A DNA stretch of 64,000 bases, from assembly GCA_046047615.1 (NCBI GenBank), contig JBJOHO010000032.1, positions 1-64,000 on the forward strand, in the 5' to 3' direction. Shown in pieces: positions 16,656 to 27,134 of the stretch (positions are counted from its first letter, which is position 1; each line of letters begins with the position of its first letter). Both the position numbers and the translations under genes were made by a program. The stretch is from ZC4RG30 sp046047615. GTDB taxonomy: Bacteria > Pseudomonadota > Gammaproteobacteria > Steroidobacterales > Steroidobacteraceae. The notes under the pieces were generated by a model. It saw nothing but the letters and a program-made list of their open reading frames with translations. It searched no databases and had not been told where the DNA came from.

Positions 16656-17635
16656 TGGGCAGCCTCCGCCACGGGCTGTGGGCCGGTCTCTGTCTGGCCG
16701 CTGCGGCACTGTCCTGCCGGGCGGCAGAGCCCATGGAAGAGGTGCTGGTCAGTGGCGAGCAGCCGGGGCCCGGGCTCTGGCAGGTGCGCCACCAGGAACA
16801 CCGGCTGTGGATCCTTGGCACCCTGACGCCCCTGCCCAACGACCTGAAGTGGCGCTCGCGGGAGCTCGAGTCGGCGTTGGCACAGTCGCAGCTGGTGCTG
16901 GCACCCGTGCGCCTGCGTACCGACATCGGCCTGTTCAAGGGGCTGAGCCTGCTGCCCGCGGCGCTGCGCGCGCGCAAGCTGCCCGACAAGGTTTCCTTGG
17001 CCGAAGTGCTCGGGTCCGAGCGCCATGCGCGCTGGGGTGCGCAGCGTGACCGCTACCTGCGCGGCAACGACGCGGTCGAGGGTTGGCGGCCGCTGTTTGC
17101 CGTCGGCGAGCTGTACGACGAGGCGCTGGAAGCCGAGCGCATGGATCGCAGGCGGGATGTCTGGCAGGCCGTCAGGCGTCTCGCCCGCCGCCAGGACGTG
17201 CCGGTGCGTGAGCCGAAGATCGAGCTGTCCATCGAGGACCCGCGCGGACTCATCAACGACTTTGCCGCCACGCCCGTGGCCGCAGACCTGCCCTGCTTCG
17301 ACAGCCTGCTCGAGCGCGTGGCCGCGCAGCTGCCGCTGCTGCGGGAGCGCGGGGAGGCCTGGGCCCGCGGAGACGTGGCGCGCCTGCGGCGACTCTCTGT
17401 TGAGGAGACCGAGCGCAGTTGCCTGGCCGCCGTCACCACCTCGCCGCGGCTGTCCCGCGAATACGAGCAGGCGCTGGCCCGCTGGCGCCTGGACTGGATC
17501 ATCGCCGCGGAGTCGGCGCTGCTGCGCAACCGTGGCACGGTGGCCGTCCTGCCCATGCGGGAACTGCTGGCTGCCGACGGGCTGCTGGCGCAGCTGCGCA
17601 GCCGGGGCTACGAGGTGGTCGCGCCTGACGATTGA
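16655..17635 (+). CDS. TraB/GumN family protein
   Basis: 326-residue protein with a signal peptide (GLWAGLCLAAAALSCRA) that probably acts in the periplasm or as a lipoprotein-like export product. The family is recognised from LWQVRHQEHRLWILGTLTPLP near the start and the closing block RGTVAVLPMRELLAADGLLAQLRSRGYEVVAPD. The usual GxxH of catalytic TraB/TIKI-like proteases is changed: the first motif reads GTLTPLP where members commonly have GTxH, so activity is doubtful. It is the last gene of the sigma-factor run and its final 28 bases overlap the convergent TetR gene. Confidence 0.75.
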   Translation: MGSLRHGLWAGLCLAAAALSCRAAEPMEEVLVSGEQPGPGLWQVRHQEHRLWILGTLTPLPNDLKWRSRELESALAQSQLVLAPVRLRTDIGLFKGLSLLPAALRARKLPDKVSLAEVLGSERHARWGAQRDRYLRGNDAVEGWRPLFAVGELYDEALEAERMDRRRDVWQAVRRLARRQDVPVREPKIELSIEDPRGLINDFAATPVAADLPCFDSLLERVAAQLPLLRERGEAWARGDVARLRRLSVEETERSCLAAVTTSPRLSREYEQALARWRLDWIIAAESALLRNRGTVAVLPMRELLAADGLLAQLRSRGYEVVAPDD

Positions 17636-18243
17636 GGCGCCGGCGCGCCCCGCTGGGCCAGCTGGCGGGCCTCGCCCGCCAGCAGCAGGTCCAGGTCGTG
17701 CATCGCACGCGCGCGGAAGTCCATGCGCCGCGACAGCGCCGGTGAAAAGGGCGTGTGGGCGAAGATCGACCAGCCGGTCACCAGTACCTGCACGCTGCCC
17801 TGGATGCGCAGCGCCTCCTCCAGCGGCAGATCAAGTTCCGCCATGGCGGCCCGAAGGCGCAGTTCGGTACGGGCGATCCGCGTCTCGTCGAGGGTGGTTG
17901 TCACCAGCAGCCGCGCGAAGTCGCGCACGCCATCCTGCGTGTGCCACAGCGCCTCACCAAACGCCCGCATCCACGCCGGCCAGTGGCGCAGCGCCGGTAC
18001 CGAGGCAAGGGACTGGGCGAAGATCTTCTCCATCATGTCGGCGAGCAGCGTCGCCTTGTCCGGCACATGCCAATACAGCGAGGGCGCGCGCACGCCGAGC
18101 CGGGCGGCGATCTTGCGCAGGCTGATGGCGTCCAGGCCTTCGCTGCACAACAGTTCGATGCCTGCGTCGACGAGGATTTCGCGGCTCAGGCGTTGCGCCG
18201 GAGCGGGGGCCGGGGGAGGGGTCTCTGGGACAGGACGCACCAC
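17608..18243 (-). CDS. TetR-family transcriptional regulator
   Basis: 211-residue repressor. The N-terminal helix-turn-helix is clear: LSREILVDAGIELLCSEGLDAISLRKIAARLGVRAPSLYWHVPDKATLLADMM, with the WHV/DK variant of the TetR recognition helix seen in TetR-class C-terminal proteins. The C-terminal part is a helical ligand-binding domain. It is transcribed away from the first Rieske oxygenase gene, and a perfect palindrome lies between them, so it most likely represses that operon until an aromatic compound binds. The 3' end overlaps the TraB/GumN gene by 28 bases. Confidence 0.88.
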   Translation of the reverse strand: MVRPVPETPPPAPAPAQRLSREILVDAGIELLCSEGLDAISLRKIAARLGVRAPSLYWHVPDKATLLADMMEKIFAQSLASVPALRHWPAWMRAFGEALWHTQDGVRDFARLLVTTTLDETRIARTELRLRAAMAELDLPLEEALRIQGSVQVLVTGWSIFAHTPFSPALSRRMDFRARAMHDLDLLLAGEARQLAQRGAPAPQSSGATTS

Positions 18244-18267
18244 CTCAGTCTACGGTTGCAGGGTTGG

Positions 18268-18282
18268 ACTAACGCTGTTAGT
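18268..18282. promoter_or_regulatory. TetR-type operator over the Rieske operon promoter
   Basis: ACTAACGCTGTTAGT is a perfect 6-base inverted repeat with a 3-base spacer. It lies between tetR (start 18243) and the Rieske gene (start 18315). A weak promoter reading TTGCAG (18256-18261), 17 bases, TAGTTT (18279-18284) runs to the right and its -10 overlaps the palindrome, as expected of a repressor site. Binding by the adjacent TetR is inferred. Confidence 0.7.
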
Positions 18283-18314
18283 TTGGAATGGCGAGACATC
18301 GTGGGGGGAAGTCC

Positions 18315-19376
18315 ATGTATCCGTTCAAGCCCGGCAGCTATGCGCCACGCAACGGCTGGTATGTCGCCGCGTTCTGCGAAGAGATCGGCGAGAAGTTGCT
18401 CAGCCGGTGGATCCTCAACCATCCCGTGGTGATGTACCGCAAGGCGGACGGCACCGCCGTGGCGGTCGAGGGCCGCTGCCCGCACCGGCACTTTCCGCTG
18501 GGCGACAGCAAACGTATCGGCGATGCCATCCAGTGCGGTTACCACGGCATCACTTTCGGGCACGACGGCAAGTGCACCTTCATCCCCAGCCAGACGACGG
18601 TGCCTGGCGTGTATTCGATCAAGGCCTACCCGCTGGTCGAGCGGGGACTGTGGGCCTGGATCTGGCCGGGTGATGCGGACAAGGCCGACGAGTCGCTGAT
18701 CCCGACGATGGACGAGATCGGCTACACGCCAGGGCCCGACTTCCATGCCAAGCCCTTCTACGTGAACCACGTGAACGGCCGTTACCAGCTGCTCAACGAC
18801 AACCTGCTGGACCTGACCCATCTGGGCTACCTGCACAGCACCAGCATCGGCACGGCGGATGATGCGGCCACGCCGGAAGTGCGGGACCAGACGGAACGGC
18901 GCCTGCGCAGCCGCCGCATCATGAAGAACACGCCGGCAACGCCGGCCATCCGTGAGCGTTGGGGCTATGATGGTCCGCTCGATCGCCTGTCCGGCATGGA
19001 TTTCTTCCATCCGGGTTTCCACGCCGGCATCGGCGACAGCACGGTGCCCGAAGGCCAACCGCGCGCCGGCCAGAAGCTGGCCTCCAGCCGTGTGTGGCAC
19101 GCAGTGACGCCGGCGACGAAGACCTCCACCAACTACTTCTTTGCGATGGGGTCGCCCGATCGTGCCGGCGTGGAGTTCATGGTCGACTACCTCAAGCCGG
19201 TGCTCGCGGAAGACGTCTTCGCCACCGAAGCGATCGAGAAGATTGTCAGCACCATGGATGAAGTGCCGCCGGAGCTCATGCTGCGCAGCGACACCACGGC
19301 CGTGATGGGCCGGCGCGTGCTGCAGGCGATGATGGACAAGGAAGCCGCGGAGCTCGCGGCCAAGGCTGTCCCATGA
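18315..19376 (+). CDS. Rieske non-haem iron oxygenase, VanA-like (first copy)
   Basis: Terminal oxygenase component, 353 residues from ATG 18315, which follows a strong GGGGGGAAG ribosome site. The N-terminal Rieske domain has Cys55-x-His57 and Cys74-x2-His77 for the 2Fe-2S cluster (CPHRH...CGYHG). The catalytic domain carries the mononuclear iron site Asp166-x2-His169-x4-His174 in DLTHLGYLH. Length and layout match the vanillate O-demethylase/PobA-type group, which acts on aromatic acids by hydroxylation or O-demethylation. First gene of the TetR-controlled operon; its end overlaps the second Rieske gene by 4 bases. It needs an electron-transfer partner; the reductase gene lies three genes on. 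Confidence 0.9.
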   Translation: MYPFKPGSYAPRNGWYVAAFCEEIGEKLLSRWILNHPVVMYRKADGTAVAVEGRCPHRHFPLGDSKRIGDAIQCGYHGITFGHDGKCTFIPSQTTVPGVYSIKAYPLVERGLWAWIWPGDADKADESLIPTMDEIGYTPGPDFHAKPFYVNHVNGRYQLLNDNLLDLTHLGYLHSTSIGTADDAATPEVRDQTERRLRSRRIMKNTPATPAIRERWGYDGPLDRLSGMDFFHPGFHAGIGDSTVPEGQPRAGQKLASSRVWHAVTPATKTSTNYFFAMGSPDRAGVEFMVDYLKPVLAEDVFATEAIEKIVSTMDEVPPELMLRSDTTAVMGRRVLQAMMDKEAAELAAKAVP

Positions 19377-20437
19377 GTTACGAGGTCCGTTACGTCCGCA
19401 ATGCCTGGTACATGGCGGGCTGGGCCAAGGACTTTCCGGCGGGCACGCCGCACAAAGCCCTGTTGCTCGGCGAGCCGCTGGTGCTGTACCGCCAGACAGC
19501 AGGCAAACTTGTCGCGCTCGAAGACCGCTGCCCGCACCGGCTGGCGCCGCTGTCGATGGGGCAGGTGGAAGGCGATGACCTCCGCTGCCTCTACCACGGC
19601 GTCAAGTTCAACGGCTCTGGTGCCTGCGTCGAAGTGCCGGGCAGCACGGCCAGGCCGAAGGCGCTGTGCGCCCGGGCCTACCCTGTGGTCGAGTGTGAAA
19701 GCGCGGTGTTCGTCTGGATGGGCGATGCAGCCAAGGCGGACGAAGCGCTGCTGCCACCGTTCATCGGTTACCAGAACCCGGACTGGCACATGCTGCCCGG
19801 GCGCATGGATTACGACATCTACTACGAGTTGATCCAGGACAACCTGCTCGACCTCTCGCACATTGCCTGGGTGCATCGGAACAGCTTTGGTGGCGGCAAC
19901 GCCGAAACGAACAAGGCATGGGCGGAGGCTGAACTGCGCATCACGACCCTGCCGAACGGCATACGTGTCGAGCGCTGGATGCCCGACGCACGGACGCCGC
20001 CGCACCAGGAGGCGATGGTGGGGCCCCGCTGCGACGTCCTCACGAGTTTTGAGTATCTGGTTCCGGGATACTTCCTGCTGACGTCGAGCAACTACCGCCC
20101 GGGTGCTGCCGCGCGGGCCGGCGCGGCACGACCCACCGAGGAGCCCGTGTTCTCAAGTTGGACGTCGCAGGCGGTCACGCCCATCACGGAGCGCAGCACG
20201 ACCTACTTCTTCTGCTTCGGCCCCTGGGCCCGCCAGCCGGGGGGCGAGCAGATGAAGGAAGCCTTTCTGGAGCTCGGCTACAAGGTCTTCAACGAGGACC
20301 GGGAGATACTGACCGCGCAGCAACGCATCATCGATGCGGATCCCTCGCGGAAGATGGTGTTGTTCGACGTCGACAAGGCGCCGACGCTGTACCGTCGACT
20401 GGTCGACAAGCTGCTGGCCGAGGAGGCCCCTGAATGA
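19373..20437 (+). CDS. Rieske non-haem iron oxygenase, VanA-like (second copy)
   Basis: 354-residue paralogue of the preceding oxygenase, with Cys53-x-His55 and Cys72-x2-His75 (CPHRL...CLYHG) and iron ligands Asp160, His163 and His168 in DLSHIAWVH. The two copies share domain order but differ greatly between the motifs, so they are not a recent duplication and probably act on different substrates or form a mixed oligomer. The start overlaps the first gene by 4 bases, and the stop overlaps the NTF2-like gene by 4 bases, so all three are translationally coupled. Substrate likely an aromatic carboxylate; inferred from family and cluster. Confidence 0.9.
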   Translation: MSYEVRYVRNAWYMAGWAKDFPAGTPHKALLLGEPLVLYRQTAGKLVALEDRCPHRLAPLSMGQVEGDDLRCLYHGVKFNGSGACVEVPGSTARPKALCARAYPVVECESAVFVWMGDAAKADEALLPPFIGYQNPDWHMLPGRMDYDIYYELIQDNLLDLSHIAWVHRNSFGGGNAETNKAWAEAELRITTLPNGIRVERWMPDARTPPHQEAMVGPRCDVLTSFEYLVPGYFLLTSSNYRPGAAARAGAARPTEEPVFSSWTSQAVTPITERSTTYFFCFGPWARQPGGEQMKEAFLELGYKVFNEDREILTAQQRIIDADPSRKMVLFDVDKAPTLYRRLVDKLLAEEAPE

Positions 20438-20826
20438 ACCGCGCCGATTACGACCGCTACCTGGCCTGCTTCAACGCCAAGGATTACGACGGCGTGCTGT
20501 CTTTCTGGGCGGACCACTTCGACCTCCAGTTCGCGGGCTACCGGTTCACGACGCCGGAAGAGGTGCGGCGGTTCTATGCCTTCCTGCATGAGTACCTGAA
20601 AGAGACGATCACCGTCGCCGCCTATGTGAACGATGCGCAGATGGTGGCCATGGAGGCGATCGTCCGCATCGAGGGGCTCAAGCCGCTGGACCAGGCGACA
20701 CTGGATGCCGCCGGTTACGGCAGGCTCGTGCCGCTCGCCGTCGGCCAGGTGGTCGAGATCCCCCAATACATCCACTACCACCTGCGCGACGGCAAGATCG
20801 TGCGCGCGGGTTGCGCCATCGCCTGA
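20434..20826 (+). CDS. NTF2-like / SnoaL-type protein
   Basis: 130-residue cone-fold protein of the NTF2/ketosteroid-isomerase superfamily: YDRYLACFNAKDYDGVLSFWADHFDLQFAGYRFTTPEEVRRFYAFL at the start and IHYHLRDGKIVRAGCAIA at the end. In aromatic-oxygenase clusters such proteins serve as small subunits, isomerases or lyases, but it lacks the length of a Rieske beta subunit (usually about 160-190 residues). It is coupled to the upstream Rieske gene by a 4-base overlap. Function unknown; an accessory or isomerase role is inferred. Confidence 0.75.
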   Translation: MNRADYDRYLACFNAKDYDGVLSFWADHFDLQFAGYRFTTPEEVRRFYAFLHEYLKETITVAAYVNDAQMVAMEAIVRIEGLKPLDQATLDAAGYGRLVPLAVGQVVEIPQYIHYHLRDGKIVRAGCAIA

Positions 20827-20836
20827 GGAGACCTGC

Positions 20837-20929
20837 GTGAAACAGCTCATCACCGGGGCAAGCGGCCAGTCGTACTGCAATGCCATGGTCGCCACGCGCG
20901 CCGAGTGGGATCCGACCTTTGCCGGCTGA
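20837..20929 (+). CDS. possible 30-residue peptide in the Rieske operon
   Basis: GTG at 20837 is preceded by a strong GAGGAG (20825-20830) at 6-base spacing and opens a frame of 30 codons ending TGA 20927-20929. The product begins MKQLITGASGQSYC and includes the stretch ATRAEWDPTFAG; no family was recognised. The end overlaps the likely TTG start of the reductase (20919) in another frame, so its translation could feed the reductase. It may be a real small protein, a coupling leader, or a remnant of a lost gene. Confidence 0.45.
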   Translation: MKQLITGASGQSYCNAMVATRAEWDPTFAG

Positions 20930-22115
20930 AGCACCCTTGCAGCGCATCGTCATCGTCGGCGGCGGGCAGGCCGCGGTGCAGGCGGCCGACACGCTGCGGC
21001 GCGAGGGTTTCGAGGGCTGTCTCACGATGGTCTCGGGAGAGCCCGGCTGGCCCTACCAACGGCCGCCACTGTCCAAGGCCTGTCTGGCTGCAGACGGCGG
21101 CGATCCGCCACTGCTGAAGCCCGAAGCCTTCTATGCCGAGCGGCAGGTGGACCTGCGGCGTGGCAGGCAGGCTGTGGCCATCGACCGCAGCCGTGGCGAA
21201 CTGCACCTGGATGACGGTGAACGCCTGCCTTGGGACCGCCTGCTGCTGGCCACGGGCGGCCGCCTGCGGCGCCTGCCGGCGATCGAGGCCGCCGCTCCCG
21301 GGCGCGTGCACTACCTGAAGGGCAGGGGCGATGCCGCGGCGCTGCGGACGGCATTGGCTGCGGCAGACCGTGTCACGGTGATCGGGGGCGGATTCATCGG
21401 CCTGGAGTTCGCGGCAGCCGCCCGCAAGCGCGGCCTGGCGGTCTCGCTCCACGAAGCGGCGGATCGGCTGCTGGGGCGGGTCACGCGCCCGGAGGTGTCC
21501 CTTCATCTGCAGAGCGTGCATGCACGCCACGGGGTGGAACTGCACTTCGGGGCTGGCGCGCCCGATCCCGCCAAGGCGGATCTGGTGCTGGTCGGCGTCG
21601 GCGCCCTGCCGGAAGACGATCTGGCGCGCGATGCCGGGCTGCATTGCCAGGACGGCATCGTGGTGGATGCCGCCTGCCGGACTTCGGATCCGCGCATCTT
21701 TGCGGCCGGCGATTGCACGCGTGCGCCGCGCGCAGGCCATCCCGGCCTGTGGCGCCTGGAGTCGGTGGACAATGCCGTCACGCAAGGCACGGTGGCCGCC
21801 CGGTCGATGCTGGGACGGCAGGCCACGCTGGATGCGGTGCCCTGGTTCTGGTCCGACCAGTACGACCAGAAACTGATCATCATCGGCCTGTCGATCGGCC
21901 ACGACGAGGTGGTGGTGCGTGGCGATCCGGCCGATGGCGCGTTTTCGCTGTGCTACCTGCAGCAGGGGCGTCTGCTGGCCGTGGACTGCATGAACCGCGC
22001 GGCCGACAGTGTGGCGGCGCGCAAGCTGGTGGCGGCGGGTGCACGACTCGACCGCGGGCGGGCTGCGCTCCCCGCCATTCCCTTGAAGGACGCTATCCTG
22101 ACGCCCAACGACTGA
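20919..22115 (+). CDS. ferredoxin reductase, FAD/NAD(P)H-dependent
   Basis: Electron-transfer flavoprotein of the rhodocoxin/putidaredoxin reductase group. Seen: FAD-binding RIVIVGGGQAAVQAADTLRR at the N-terminus, NAD-binding VTVIGGGFIGLEFAAAARKRG at about residues 147-167, the second FAD motif IFAAGDC, and the reductase C-terminal domain with PWFWSDQYDQKLIIIG. The start is uncertain: TTG at 20919 has GGGA 8 bases upstream and gives 398 residues; ATG at 20880 is in frame but lacks a ribosome site. It would pass electrons from NAD(P)H to a ferredoxin for the Rieske oxygenases, but no ferredoxin gene is seen in the cluster. Confidence 0.88.
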   Translation: MPAEAPLQRIVIVGGGQAAVQAADTLRREGFEGCLTMVSGEPGWPYQRPPLSKACLAADGGDPPLLKPEAFYAERQVDLRRGRQAVAIDRSRGELHLDDGERLPWDRLLLATGGRLRRLPAIEAAAPGRVHYLKGRGDAAALRTALAAADRVTVIGGGFIGLEFAAAARKRGLAVSLHEAADRLLGRVTRPEVSLHLQSVHARHGVELHFGAGAPDPAKADLVLVGVGALPEDDLARDAGLHCQDGIVVDAACRTSDPRIFAAGDCTRAPRAGHPGLWRLESVDNAVTQGTVAARSMLGRQATLDAVPWFWSDQYDQKLIIIGLSIGHDEVVVRGDPADGAFSLCYLQQGRLLAVDCMNRAADSVAARKLVAAGARLDRGRAALPAIPLKDAILTPND

Positions 22116-22126
22116 CGGGGGGCGCG

Positions 22127-24535
22127 ATGAATCAGGGAAAGTGGCGTGTTGTGGGCCGTTGTCTGGCGGGCCTGTGCCTGGCGGGTCTGGCACTTGCGGC
22201 GGTGCCGTCGCGGGCGCAAACGCTGGTCACCGACGGTGTGCCGGTCTACGTCGACCTGCCCGACACGCGCAGCGCCCCCACGACGCTCTCCGTCACCACC
22301 GATGGCCGGGTGTGGTTCACGCAGTCGGGCAGTGGCCGCATCGGCCGCCTGGAGCCTGACGGCTCGGGACTGGTGGAGTTCGACCTGCCGGACAGCGCCA
22401 GTGCGCCGCGGATCATCGCTGTGGGTGCCGACGGCAACCTGTGGTTCACGCAGCACGCCGGCAACCGGATCGGGCGGCTGACGCCGCAAGGCGATCTTGC
22501 CGAGTTCGCCATCCCCACGGCGGACAGCCAGCCGCGGGCCATCGCGCTGGGCACTGATGGCGCGATGTGGTTCGGCCAGTTCAAGGCCGGTCGCATCGGC
22601 CGGATCACGCCGCAGGGCGAGATCCGCGAGTTCAGCGTGCCCACGGCGGACAGCGGCCCGCGGGCGATCGCGGCCGGCCCCGACGGCAACCTGTGGTTCT
22701 CGCAATACCGCGCCAACCGGATCGGCCGAATCACGCCGCAGGGCGTGATCAGCGAATATCCGCTGCCGCGACCCAACTCGGGCCCCGGCGACATCACCGC
22801 GGGCCCGGATGGCGCGATGTGGTTCGTGCAGCTGTCGGGCGGCATGGACGGGCTGGCGACTGACGGCAACCGCATCGGTCGCGTCGACATGCAGGGCCGC
22901 ATCACCGAATACCCGATGCCGCCCGGGCCGGAATCGCCCATCAACATCGCGGTCGGGCCGGATCGCAACCTCTGGTACACCCGCGGGTCGCGACTGGGGC
23001 GGGTCACGCTGCAGGGCACGATCACCGAGTTCGCACTGGGGGAGGGCGTGCGCGCGGTGGGGTTGACGGCGGGTGCCGACCGGCAAGTGCCGGACCGTCT
23101 GGTGGATCGCCTGTGGTTCACCGACGGCGCGCGCGGCCGCGTCGGCTACCTGCAGTTCACGCCGCCGGTGGCGCCGCAGCCTTCAGGTGGCGGCTTGGCT
23201 GTGGTGGCGCCAACGCAGGAGTGCACGGGTCTTGCGATGACGGCGCTGGCGCTCCCGGACGGCACGCCCGTGCGCGTGGAGACCGCCGCCGTGCAGTCGC
23301 ACGACGGTCATGGCTACTGCACGCTGAAAGGTTACGTCGCACCCCAGGTACGCTTCGAGTTGCGCCTGCCTCTTCAGGGCTGGCGGCAACGCCTGTTGTT
23401 CACGGGTTGTGGCGGCTTCTGCGGCCAGGTGAACATCCGCGTGCAGGCAGCGGACCGCTGCAGTGCCATCACCCACGGGGAGATGGCGCTGGTCAGCAGC
23501 GATCTGGGCCATAGCGCCGCGGGCAGCGACACGCTGTGGGCGGCCGGCAATCCGCAGGGCCTCAAGGACTACGGACACCGGGCCGTGCACGTGGTCACCC
23601 AGGCGGCGCGTGCGCTGATCACGCGCTATTACGGACAGGATGCACGCTACCGCTATTTCAGTGGGTGCTCCGACGGCGGGCGCGAGGGCGTGATGGCGGC
23701 CCTGAGGCATCCCGAGGATTTCCACGGCATCATTGCCGGCGCACCGGTGGTGGATGTCGCCACCAACAACTCGCTGTGGCACGCGTGGCTGGTGCGGCAC
23801 CTCAGTCGCCGCGACGGCTCGCTGGTGTTCAGCGACGCAGACCTGCAGCGCCTGCACCGCGCCGCACTGGCGGCCTGCGGTGGCACCGCGGCCGCGCTGG
23901 GCGTGGCTGCCCATCCGCCAGCCTGCCGGCCGGACCTCGCACCCCTGGGCTTCAGCGAAGAGCAGCAGCGGATGGCCGCCGCGTTGTACGAGGGACCGGT
24001 GGATGAGCGCGGTCGCCCGCTCTATTTCGGGGCGCCGCCGGGCAGCGAACTGACCTGGAATGCACAGGTGCCAGGGTCACGGTTCTTCGCCAGCAGCTTC
24101 ATTGGTTTCGTGGGCAGTGAGCCGCCGGTGGCCGGGTTGGACCTCTGGGACCTGCAGTTCACCCGTGCCAACCACCGCGCCTGGACGCGCGCCGCGCCGG
24201 TCATCAATGCGAAGGATCCGGACTTGCGCGCCTTCCACAAGGCGGGTGGCAAGCTGCTGCTCTGGCACGGCTGGGGCGATGCGGGCGTGCCCGCCGGCAG
24301 TACGGTGGCCTTGTACCAGGGCTTGCAGCAACGACTGGGCATGGACGCTGCGCAGCAGATGCTGCGTCTGTACATGCTGCCGGGCGTCTACCACTGTGCC
24401 AATGGCCCGGGGCCGGACCGCATCGACCTGCTGACGCCCTTGATGGCGTGGGTGGAGGCGGGTGCGGCGCCGGGCGACATCGTCGCCCGTTCCGCGGACG
24501 GTGCGCGCCGGCGCGTGATCGCCCCGGCGCCCTGA
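22127..24535 (+). CDS. exported beta-propeller fused to tannase/feruloyl esterase
   Basis: 802-residue secreted protein with two catalytic-looking modules. A signal peptide covers about residues 1-31. Residues about 35-340 hold at least six repeats of the streptogramin-lyase (Vgb) propeller type, each with a DGNLWFTQ-like strand and a NRIGRITPQG-like strand. From about residue 350 a tannase/feruloyl esterase domain follows, with the CS-D-HC arrangement: Ser515 in GCSDGG, Asp718 in GWGDAG and His756 in YHCANG, the Cys next to Ser and His forming the family disulfide. It would release aromatic acids from esters outside the inner membrane to feed the Rieske enzymes. It lies 11 bases after the reductase and is last in the operon. 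I know both modules as separate proteins; the fusion is unusual. Confidence 0.9.
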   Translation: MNQGKWRVVGRCLAGLCLAGLALAAVPSRAQTLVTDGVPVYVDLPDTRSAPTTLSVTTDGRVWFTQSGSGRIGRLEPDGSGLVEFDLPDSASAPRIIAVGADGNLWFTQHAGNRIGRLTPQGDLAEFAIPTADSQPRAIALGTDGAMWFGQFKAGRIGRITPQGEIREFSVPTADSGPRAIAAGPDGNLWFSQYRANRIGRITPQGVISEYPLPRPNSGPGDITAGPDGAMWFVQLSGGMDGLATDGNRIGRVDMQGRITEYPMPPGPESPINIAVGPDRNLWYTRGSRLGRVTLQGTITEFALGEGVRAVGLTAGADRQVPDRLVDRLWFTDGARGRVGYLQFTPPVAPQPSGGGLAVVAPTQECTGLAMTALALPDGTPVRVETAAVQSHDGHGYCTLKGYVAPQVRFELRLPLQGWRQRLLFTGCGGFCGQVNIRVQAADRCSAITHGEMALVSSDLGHSAAGSDTLWAAGNPQGLKDYGHRAVHVVTQAARALITRYYGQDARYRYFSGCSDGGREGVMAALRHPEDFHGIIAGAPVVDVATNNSLWHAWLVRHLSRRDGSLVFSDADLQRLHRAALAACGGTAAALGVAAHPPACRPDLAPLGFSEEQQRMAAALYEGPVDERGRPLYFGAPPGSELTWNAQVPGSRFFASSFIGFVGSEPPVAGLDLWDLQFTRANHRAWTRAAPVINAKDPDLRAFHKAGGKLLLWHGWGDAGVPAGSTVALYQGLQQRLGMDAAQQMLRLYMLPGVYHCANGPGPDRIDLLTPLMAWVEAGAAPGDIVARSADGARRRVIAPAP

Positions 24536-24548
24536 GCCGGCGGCCGGC

Positions 24549-24552
<4 letters not shown>
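24532..24552. terminator. hairpin spanning both stops of convergent genes
   Basis: CTGAGCCGG and CCGGCTCAG are perfect 9-base complements around a CGG loop. The stem contains the TGA of the tannase fusion (24533-24535) and the reverse-strand TGA of rpoD (24549-24551). No U tract follows in either direction, so termination may be weak or aided by Rho. Confidence 0.5.
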
Positions 24553-26996
<2,444 letters not shown>

Positions 26997-27134
26997 GGTT
27001 CCTTCCTTCGCGTGGCCGGGCCCCCGTGCCACCCTGGCCCGACGCAGGCGCAGCGGGCTTCAAGTGGCGGGAGGCCCCATAGGGGGGCGGGCGAACCCGC
27101 GAGCCTAGCAGAAATTCGTCAGCGACGACAGTTT

